Assembly (NCBI GenBank): GCA_977006965.1
Contig: OZ345371.1
Span: 2,637,347-2,701,346 of the forward strand
Length of the DNA stretch: 64,000 bases
Direction: 5' to 3'
Origin: Phymatolithon calcareum
Lineage: Eukaryota > Rhodophyta > Florideophyceae > Hapalidiales
Shown: piece by piece, positions 55,217 through 64,000 of the stretch
Layout of the letters: every line of letters starts with the position of its first letter
How positions within the stretch are numbered: position 1 is the first letter of the stretch
The notes under the pieces: model-generated
What the model saw: the letters and a program-made list of their open reading frames with translations, nothing else
Database searches by the model: none
What the model was told of the DNA's origin: nothing
Made by a program: the position numbers and the translations under genes

Positions 55217-58200
55217 TGTTCATTCATGTTCATTCATGTTCATTCATTTTCATTCATTTTCATTCATTTTCATTCATTTTCATTCATTTTCATTCATTTT
55301 CATTCATTTTCATTCATTTTCATTCATTTTCATTCATTTTCATTCATTTTCATTCATTTTCATTCATTTTCATTCATTTTCATTCATTTTCATTCATTTT
55401 CATTCATTTTCATTCATTTTCATTCATTTTCATTCATTTTCATTCATTTTCATTCATTTTCATTCATTTTCATTCATTTTCATTCATTTTCATTCATTTT
55501 CATTCATTTTCATTCATTTTCATTCATTTTCATTCATTTTCATTCATTTTCATTCATTTTCATTCATTTTCATTCATTTTCATTCATTTTCATTCATTTT
55601 CATTCATTTTCATTCATTTTCATTCATTTTCATTCATTTTCATTCATTTTCATTCATTTTCATTCATTTTCATTCATTTTCATTCATTTTCATTCATTTT
55701 CATTCATTTTCATTCATTTTCATTCATTTTCATTCATTTTCATTCATTTTCATTCATTTTCATTCATTTTCATTCATTTTCATTCATTTTCATTCATTTT
55801 CATTCATTTTCATTCATTTTCATTCATTTTCATTCATTTTCATTCATTTTCATTCATTTTCATTCATTTTCATTCATTTTCATTCATTTTCATTCATTTT
55901 CATTCATTTTCATTCATTTTCATTCATTTTCATTCATTTTCATTCATTTTCATTCATTTTCATTCATTTTCATTCATTTTCATTCATTTTCATTCATTTT
56001 CATTCATTTTCATTCATTTTCATTCATTTTCATTCATTTTCATTCATTTTCATTCATTTTCATTCATTTTCATTCATTTTCATTCATTTTCATTCATTTT
56101 CATTCATTTTCATTCATTTTCATTCATTTTCATTCATTTTCATTCATTTTCATTCATTTTCATTCATTTTCATTCATTTTCATTCATTTTCATTCATTTT
56201 CATTCATTTTCATTCATTTTCATTCATTTTCATTCATTTTCATTCATTTTCATTCATTTTCATTCATTTTCATTCATTTTCATTCATTTTCATTCATTTT
56301 CATTCATTTTCATTCATTTTCATTCATTTTCATTCATTTTCATTCATTTTCATTCATTTTCATTCATTTTCATTCATTTTCATTCATTTTCATTCATTTT
56401 CATTCATTTTCATTCATTTTCATTCATTTTCATTCATTTTCATTCATTTTCATTCATTTTCATTCATTTTCATTCATTTTCATTCATTTTCATTCATTTT
56501 CATTCATTTTCATTCATTTTCATTCATTTTCATTCATTTTCATTCATTTTCATTCATTTTCATTCATTTTCATTCATTTTCATTCATTTTCATTCATTTT
56601 CATTCATTTTCATTCATTTTCATTCATTTTCATTCATTTTCATTCATTTTCATTCATTTTCATTCATTTTCATTCATTTTCATTCATTTTCATTCATTTT
56701 CATTCATTTTCATTCATTTTCATTCATTTTCATTCATTTTCATTCATTTTCATTCATTTTCATTCATTTTCATTCATTTTCATTCATTTTCATTCATTTT
56801 CATTCATTTTCATTCATTTTCATTCATTTTCATTCATTTTCATTCATTTTCATTCATTTTCATTCATTTTCATTCATTTTCATTCATTTTCATTCATTTT
56901 CATTCATTTTCATTCATTTTCATTCATTTTCATTCATTTTCATTCATTTTCATTCATTTTCATTCATTTTCATTCATTTTCATTCATTTTCATTCATTTT
57001 CATTCATTTTCATTCATTTTCATTCATTTTCATTCATTTTCATTCATTTTCATTCATTTTCATTCATTTTCATTCATTTTCATTCATTTTCATTCATTTT
57101 CATTCATTTTCATTCATTTTCATTCATTTTCATTCATTTTCATTCATTTTCATTCATTTTCATTCATTTTCATTCATTTTCATTCATTTTCATTCATTTT
57201 CATTCATTTTCATTCATTTTCATTCATTTTCATTCATTTTCATTCATTTTCATTCATTTTCATTCATTTTCATTCATTTTCATTCATTTTCATTCATTTT
57301 CATTCATTTTCATTCATTTTCATTCATTTTCATTCATTTTCATTCATTTTCATTCATTTTCATTCATTTTCATTCATTTTCATTCATTTTCATTCATTTT
57401 CATTCATTTTCATTCATTTTCATTCATTTTCATTCATTTTCATTCATTTTCATTCATTTTCATTCATTTTCATTCATTTTCATTCATTTTCATTCATTTT
57501 CATTCATTTTCATTCATTTTCATTCATTTTCATTCATTTTCATTCATTTTCATTCATTTTCATTCATTTTCATTCATTTTCATTCATTTTCATTCATTTT
57601 CATTCATTTTCATTCATTTTCATTCATTTTCATTCATTTTCATTCATTTTCATTCATTTTCATTCATTTTCATTCATTTTCATTCATTTTCATTCATTTT
57701 CATTCATTTTCATTCATTTTCATTCATTTTCATTCATTTTCATTCATTTTCATTCATTTTCATTCATTTTCATTCATTTTCATTCATTTTCATTCATTTT
57801 CATTCATTTTCATTCATTTTCATTCATTTTCATTCATTTTCATTCATTTTCATTCATTTTCATTCATTTTCATTCATTTTCATTCATTTTCATTCATTTT
57901 CATTCATTTTCATTCATTTTCATTCATTTTCATTCATTTTCATTCATTTTCATTCATTTTCATTCATTTTCATTCATTTTCATTCATTTTCATTCATTTT
58001 CATTCATTTTCATTCATTTTCATTCATTTTCATTCATTTTCATTCATTTTCATTCATTTTCATTCATTTTCATTCATTTTCATTCATTTTCATTCATTTT
58101 CATTCATTTTCATTCATTTTCATTCATTTTCATTCATTTTCATTCATTTTCATTCATTTTCATTCATTTTCATTCATTTTCATTCATTTTCATTCATTTT

Positions 58201-58357
58201 CATTCATTTTCATTCATTTTCATTCATTTTCATTCATTTTCATTCATTTTCATTCATTTTCATTCATTTTCATTCATTTTCATTCATTTTCATTCATTTT
58301 CATTCATTTTCATTCATTTTCATTCATTTTCATTCATTTTCATTCATTTTCATTCAT
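55217..58357. repeat. 10 bp satellite array (CATTCATTTT)n, ~314 copies
   Basis: The first units read CATTCATGTT, then every unit is CATTCATTTT without a visible change until the array ends CATTCATG at 58351-58358. The unit has no stop in any + frame, so all three frames stay open through the array with the 10-residue period FIHFHSFSFI. Those long frames are by-products, not proteins. The last unit provides the AT of the ATG at 58356 that starts the helicase gene. Confidence 0.97.
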
Positions 58358-61300
58358 GTCCGTCGCAAATCATCTGTCGGACTCTCTGGAAGGCCTGTTT
58401 GTCGAAGCTCGAGAGCTTTTTGAAGAAATCGACAGCTTTCGGTCGACATTGTTGACCATTGGAACAAGTGGTGCTCTGGATAAGAAAAATATATTTCGAT
58501 TTCTCCCGAACGACAGGGGTGGAAACAGCAACGTGGAGAAGTATGCGAGAAATGCACGCATGATTCTCCTCGTGGCGTGCCGTGTGTACCTTGATCGAGT
58601 CAAGTACCCTAAGATCACCATGTCAGTGGAGCAATGCATGGCACCGGAGCAGCTGATATGTGCATGCGGGCCTGACGCGGACCGTGAATCTGTACAAGAG
58701 AAGGTGCATCGCTTACTCCCTGCAGTGCTCTTTCAGGAGAGCAGTATTGGTCGTGGAAGCACTAGACTTTTCGCGTCTGCCGTTGCTGCATGTCTCTGTG
58801 TTGCTGGAGACAGTGTGGACAAGCTCTTTTTTAAGCAAGGAAACCAAGTGTCTCCGATAATTTCGGCTATTCTCTATGCAGGGTCATGCTGTGCTCTGCT
58901 AGAGATTCGATAGTACTCGGAAGAAGCGATGACAGCCGAGGTGGAAGAGACTGTGGAAAGGGTGCTGGGACCGGAGGCCAAGGCCGGAATATCCGTTTTT
59001 GTTGACTTGCGGTCGATATGCGCCACCGTGCGAGCGGAAGAGTTTGTTGAGAACAGGTACAGGAAGTGTCCCACTCACGAACACTGTGGAATGGTTCGGG
59101 GAATTGAGCTAAGTGGAGTCAAGCTTGGAGCCGCTGTCCTTAATATGCAGGCAGATCTACGGAAGAAGATCTTTGAGGTTTTGCTGAAATCGAAGGCGCT
59201 TCCTAATGATTTTCGAGTATCTTGTGACAGGATGGTGGAAGATGTGGAGAAAACGACGCCGGGGTACTGGGCTCTGGCAGACGTGCGAAATGCAGCATTT
59301 GTCGGGCAATGCACTACATGGATGCAGTTGAATGTTGTGGCAGATATAGCGGATTGTGACCTCGGGGCATGGGCCAGGCTGCGAAAGCCTCGTACCACTC
59401 TTGCTGTGCACTGTTCATTTGTCCGGTGGAGCGGCAAGCCGTGGAACCGAGCTTGGGAGCATGTCGCTGCGGAATACACACAGTAAGAAGCGCGCATTCT
59501 TTTTTGTTGTGCACGAAATCATGATTATTCCGACGTTTCACAAGATGCGAGCAATACTTCGAGGTGCAATGAGCTTTATTTCGCGGCACCTGGACAAGGA
59601 GACTTCGTTTCTATTTAAAGCGTTTTTCTTGTTGGTGCATCCAGTTATCGTTGCACATGCGGGAATAGAAGACGAGTCAGTACCCGTACCGGTCGGTTTT
59701 GAAGGGGAGCAGCTGCTCCGGAAGCGATCACTGGTTCGTGACAATGTTTGTTTAGGGACGATGGAGGCTGAGGACGTGGCCCGCGAGATAGGGCGTGTGT
59801 TTGCTCAATACGAAATTGCATTCACATTCTCTTTGTACCGGCATTGGCAAAGAGGTTATGCGAAGGAGCGAGGAGCAAAGTCAGCGATGGGGCGATGCTA
59901 CCGGATGGGGACCGGTGAGGATGAGTTTGAAGACGACGAGACTTTGGAGGGGACATTCGAAGCAAGCATATTGCAAGCCGGACATTCGATGCGTATGGCG
60001 CGATTAAGCTACGCGTAGACGGGCCAGCTAGGAGAGCTGTCCGCTGGAGCTACTGAGGAAAAGATGGACTTGTTTCGTCAGGCATCGTACGAGTGGCACC
60101 AAGACCTTGGACTGCGGAAGATGGAGGATGGAACTGCGGAGGTGTGCAATGGACAGTTCGGCGTACCGATTGAAGGGCCGGAGGTGTCGAATGGCCAGTC
60201 CGGGTGTCAGACGATCGCAAGTGGAAATGAACGCATGAGCCCGGCAGTGATGAGGAGTATGTCGGAGTCTATAGCGAGCCTTGTTCTCCAGCGACTCGGG
60301 TCTCAGAGCATTACCCCTCAAAGTGTGTGTCGTCGACTTAATTTCGAGGAAGAGGCGTCAGAAACTGTGCAATATGGCGTGAGCATGGAGCCGACAGGGA
60401 TTTCATCTGGACGAAGGCATGGATTCGAAGCTCTTCAAGAACTTCGAAAGGTGACGAGGGATCCACAAGCCGAATTTCGGTCGGACGAGCAGCGAAAGGC
60501 CATGGAGGCGATTGCTGAGAATCGGAGTGATGTTGCCGTTGTCCTGTCGACTGGATGCGGGAAGACGGCAGTTGTGATGGGACCGATTGTGTACGAGCAC
60601 GTGGGTTACGGTGTGGGTATGTCCTCTTAGAGCGCTTCGGCAGGAAACGAAGGAACGCTTGGAGCGTGCCGGTATTACAGCGCATTGTTCGGAGTCGTAT
60701 GCGGACGAAGTGCATGGACTTGGAAATGTACTTCTCGTTGCGCCGGAGGAGATTGGACTATCGGAGTTGAGTGGAGTTTTGAATCGTTTGAGTCAAGCAG
60801 GCAATTTGAACCGTATTGTCATTGACGAGGCGCACATACCTCTGTTTTCACGTAAATACCGGGAGTGCATGGTGAGATTGCAGACGGTGGGAGCGGTGGG
60901 ATGGAAAGGACAGCGGGTACTGCTAACGGCGACTGCTCCAGAGACGATGCTTGTGCGCATTGCACGTATTTGTGGAGTCGAACGAGATGGTCTGGAAGTT
61001 ATCCGAGGTGACCCTTGTCGACCGAATCTTGTAATTAATGTTCTGGATCTCGAAGGCAGCAAGATGGACACGCTGAAGAAGGGAATTGTGATTCAAGTCC
61101 GCCTTGCGTCTGCAAGAGCTCGACGAGCGGCATTGATAGAGAAGCGCAAGGAATTCGGAGCCAAGTGTTTGATTGTGTGCCTAACGATAGCGGACGTGCA
61201 TCTCGTTGTGGAAACGTTGAAGAGGCAAAAGTATAAGCACGTAAATGTGCTGATGTACCACAGCAAGATGAAGACGGAGCATCGGAATGAATCACAGTCG

Positions 61301-61963
61301 ATGTGGAAGATAGCCAAACCGGACAAGCTTACTGTTATGGTGGCGACGGATGGATTCTCTACTGGTACAGATGCGCCTGACGTCCGCAGCGTTATTATTG
61401 CGGGAGGGTCAAGATCATTGATCGAGTTGGGGCAAGCGTGCGGTCGTGGAGGTCGAGATGGGAAGGCGGCATATGTTACCGTTCTGTTCCATGGTGGTCA
61501 TTTAACTCGAGCGTCAGCAGGGAACGTGACAGAGCCAATTGAAGGAGCAGGAAACTTTGAAGAGTGGGCCAGGAACAAGTCACGGTGCAGGCGAGTTGGC
61601 ATCGAAGAAACAATGGAAGGATTGGAACAGTACCCTACATGCATGGAGCGGGTGAACGGGACTGAGGCTTGCGACGTGTGCAGGCAAAGAGCGGGCGAAT
61701 CAAGAGAACGAGCGCTGGGATGCGGATCTGTGACCGTCTGTGGAAGCAAGCGTCCGTCGGAGACTGAGCTGGAGCGTGCTCATAAGAAGCGAGCACTGGC
61801 ACAGCGTGAGTCGGAGGAGCAGACTATTCGAGTGAGGAAGTGGGGTAAGGAACTGTCAAAGTATTGTGCTGCGTGCATCTTCGACGCTTGCACCTCTAGA
61901 GACTATATGTTTCATCCGAAGGAATATGCGGCGCTTGTGCGCGGGAATGTGCATAGGGAATAG
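58356..61963 (+). pseudogene. Telomere-linked RecQ-like helicase (TLH type), broken frame
   Basis: About 1200 codons with four lesions: TAG at 58911-58913, a +1 frame change near 59465-59486, TAG at 60016-60018 and a +1 change near 60597-60610. The N-terminal third is helical and unrecognised. At ~59420-59660 SGKPWNRAWEHVAAE, ISRHLDKETSFLFKAFFLLV and later FTFSLYRHWQRG match the layout of the recombinase-like region in fungal TLH proteins (SG-P-R-E ... I-R-L-x-L-L ... RH). The helicase follows: FRSDEQRKAMEAIAENRSD (Q motif), LSTGCGKTAVVM (motif I), CPLRALRQE (Ia), VIDEAH (II), LLTATAP (III), CLIVCLT (IV), ATDGFSTGTDAPDVRSVI (V) and QACGRGGRDG (VI). A Cys-rich tail (CDVCRQR, YCAACIFDAC) ends at TAG 61961-61963, which lies inside the terminal repeat. 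RecQ helicases unwind DNA at recombination and telomere intermediates. TLH genes sit beside telomeres, as here. Sequencing error or tiny introns could explain the breaks. Confidence 0.85.
60496..61480 (+). other. RecQ helicase core segment of the TLH gene
   Basis: DNA segment covering motifs Q to VI. Motif I is in one frame (stop at 60628-60630) and motif Ia onward in the next (60611-61963). All catalytic signatures including the DEAH box and the motif VI arginine are present, so the domain itself is conserved in sequence even though the frame is split. Confidence 0.8.
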
Positions 61964-64000
61964 GGAATAGGGAAGGGAATAGGGAATATGGGAATAGGGA
62001 ATAGGGAATAGGGAATAGGGGAATAGGGAATAGGGAATAGGGAGTAGGGAATAGGGAATAGGGAATAGGGAATAGGGAATAGGGAATAGGGAATAGGGAA
62101 TAGGGAATAGGGAATAGGGAAGGGAATATAGGGAATAGGGAATAGGGAATAGGGAATAGGGAATAGGGAATAGGGAATAGGGAATAGGGAATAGGGAATA
62201 GGGAATAGGGAATAGGGAATAGGGAATAGGGAATAGGGAATAGGGAATAGGGAATAGGGAATAGGGAATAGGGAATAGGGAATAGGGAATAGGGAATAGG
62301 GAATAGGGAATAGGGCAAGGGAATAGGGAATAGGGAATAGGGAATAGGGAATAGGGAATAGGGAATAGGGAATAGGGAATAGGGAATAGGGAATAGGGAA
62401 TAGGGAATAGGGAATAGGGAATAGGGAATAGGGAATAGGGAATAGGGAATAGGGAATAGGGAATAGGGAATAGGGAATAGGGAATAGGGAATAGGGAATA
62501 GGGAATAGGGAATAGGGAATAGGGAATAGGGAATAGGGAATAGGGAATAGGGAATAGGGAATAGGGAATAGGGAATAGGGAATAGGGAATAGGAATAGGG
62601 AATAGGGAATAGGGAATAGGGAATAGGGAATAGGGAATAGGGAATAGGGAATAGGGAATAGGGAATAGGGAATAGGGAATAGGGAATAGGGAATAGGGAA
62701 TAGGGAATAGGGAATAGGGAATAGGGAATAGGGAATAGGGAATAGGGAATAGGGAATAGGGAATAGGGAATAGGGAATAGGGAATAGGGAATAGGGAATA
62801 GGGAATAGGGAATAGGGAATAGGGAATAGGGAATAGGGAATAGGGAATAGGGAATAGGGAATAGGGAATAGGGAATAGGGAATAGGGAATAGGGAATAGG
62901 GAATAGGGAATAGGGAATAGGGAATAGGGAATAGGGAATAGGGAATAGGGAATAGGGAATAGGGAATAGGGAATAGGGAATAGGGAATAGGGAATAGGGA
63001 ATAGGGAATAGGGAATAGGGAATAGGGAATAGGGAATAGGGAATAGGGAATAGGGAATAGGGAATAGGGAATAGGGAATAGGGAATAGGGAATAGGGAAT
63101 AGGGAATAGGGAATAGGGAATAGGGAATAGGGAATAGGGAATAGGGAATAGGGAATAGGGAATAGGGAATAGGGAATAGGGAATAGGGAATAGGGAATAG
63201 GAATAGGGAATAGGGAATAGGGAATAGGGAATAGGGAATAGGGAATAGGGAATAGGGAATAGGGAATAGGATAGGGAATAGGGAATAGGGAATAGGGAAT
63301 AGGGAATAGGGAATAGGGAATAGGGAATAGGGAATAGGGAATAGAATAGGGAATAGGGAATAGGGAATAGGGAATAGGGAATAGGGAATAGGGAATAGGG
63401 AATAGGGAATAGGGAATTGGAATAGGGAATAGGGAATAGGGAATAGGGAATAGGGAATAGGGAATAGGGAATAGGGAATAGGGAATAGGGAATAGGGGGA
63501 ATAGGGAATAGGGAATAGGGAATAGGGAATAGGGAATAGGGAATAGGGAATAGGGAATAGGGAATAGGGAATAGGGAATAGGGAATAGGGAATAGGGAAT
63601 AGGGAATAGGGAATAGGGAATAGGGAATAGGGAATAGGGAATAGGGAATAGGGAATAGGAATAGGGAATAGGGAATAGGGAATAGGGAATAGGGAATAGG
63701 GAATAGGGAATAGGGAATAGGGAATAGGGAATAGGGAATAGGGAATAGGGAATAGGGAATAGGGAATAGGGAATAGGGAATAGGGAATAGGGAATAGGGA
63801 ATAGGGAATAGGGAATAGGGAATAGGGAATAGGGAATAGGGAATAGGGAATAGGGAATAGGGAATAGGGAATAGGGAATAGGGAATAGGGAATAGGGAAT
63901 AGGGAATAGGGAATAGGGAATAGGGAATAGGGAATAGGGAATAGGGAATAGGGAATAGGGAGGGGTATAGGGAATAGGGAATAGGGAATAGGGAATAGGG
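61953..64000 (+). repeat. Telomere-like array (GGGAATA)n, ~290 units, to window edge
   Basis: A 7 bp G-rich unit repeated for 2048 bp with scattered variants (GGGAAGGGAATA near 62120, GGGCAAGGG near 62317, AGGAATAGG, GAATTGGAATA near 63415, GGAGGGGTATAGGG near 63960). The G-rich strand runs 5'->3' toward the right edge, the polarity of a right-hand chromosome end. Adjacency to a TLH gene supports telomeric or subtelomeric identity. The variants could mean the proximal, degenerate part of a telomere. A plain minisatellite is the alternative. Confidence 0.85.

Noticed and set aside
55216-58913. Open frames of 1065-1225 codons in all three + frames over the 10 bp array
   Set aside because: The 10 bp unit contains no stop in any frame, so the frames are an automatic result of the repeat. 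The real coding part begins at the ATG at 58356.
58356-61963. Reassigned TAG codon in the helicase
   Set aside because: The GMC gene ends in TAG at a sensible C-terminus, and the helicase also needs two frame changes, so code reassignment alone does not explain it.
61896-62318. Minus-strand frame with SLFPIPY repeats over the terminal array
   Set aside because: It is the complement of (GGGAATA)n; it has no start context or unique sequence.

Overview
The window looks like the end of a eukaryotic chromosome that is poor in genes and full of transposons. It contains multi-family non-LTR (LINE) reverse transcriptases, Mutator-like, TTAA-type and foldback DNA elements, a Ty1/copia fragment, a solo LTR and a few coding genes. 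The right edge is a ~2 kb array of a G-rich 7-mer (GGGAATA), with the G-rich strand running 5'->3' toward the edge as at a telomere. The gene next to it is a RecQ-type helicase of the telomere-linked helicase (TLH) class, which is best known from fungi. The clearest other gene is a secreted, intron-free GMC oxidoreductase. I cannot name the organism. An intron-poor protist, alga or fungus-like eukaryote fits, and bacteria are excluded by the LINEs, target-site duplications and gene spacing.

Layout: 1-1431 (minus) is a long unrecognised ORF that runs off the left edge. 4-17 kb is a graveyard of LINEs. Four copies there are delimited exactly by 12-13 bp target-site duplications, and one + strand copy is nested inside another LINE on the minus strand. 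6.3-7.4 kb, 10.7-12.1 kb and 39.4-40.3 kb are copies of a chimeric element with promoter-like ~230 bp monomers at its 5' end. In the first two copies the monomers are fused to a short LINE C-terminus with an (AAAG)n tail. 19.9-21.6 kb is another LINE, interrupted by a 64 bp retro-insertion; a sibling 67 bp insertion lies 113 bp upstream of the GMC gene. 22.6-25.6 kb is a deleted Mutator-like element split by a 1.98 kb element with its own inverted repeats. 27.9-29.5 kb is the GMC oxidoreductase.

30-41 kb holds a pogo-like transposase remnant, a 508 bp TTAA-flanked MITE, LINE scraps, a small unrecognised protein gene (40.3-40.8 kb) and a 507 bp solo LTR whose empty site is preserved in a second repeat copy at 9.5 kb. 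41.8-43.0 kb is a foldback element with ~300 bp inverted arms. 46-48 kb has degenerate or split genes, one with a DOMON-like domain. 49.4-50.6 kb is a dense cluster of short repeats with 28 bp hairpins. 53-54.1 kb is a copia pol remnant. 55.2-58.4 kb is a ~314-copy array of a 10 bp unit that ends exactly at the start codon of the helicase gene, which occupies 58.36-61.96 kb and runs into the terminal array.

There is no evidence of operons or a shared pathway. The genes are islands in repeats. The part that hangs together biologically is the right end: 10 bp satellite, decayed recombinase-like/RecQ gene, telomere-like array, plus a degenerate interstitial C-strand telomere-like patch 9 kb inward.
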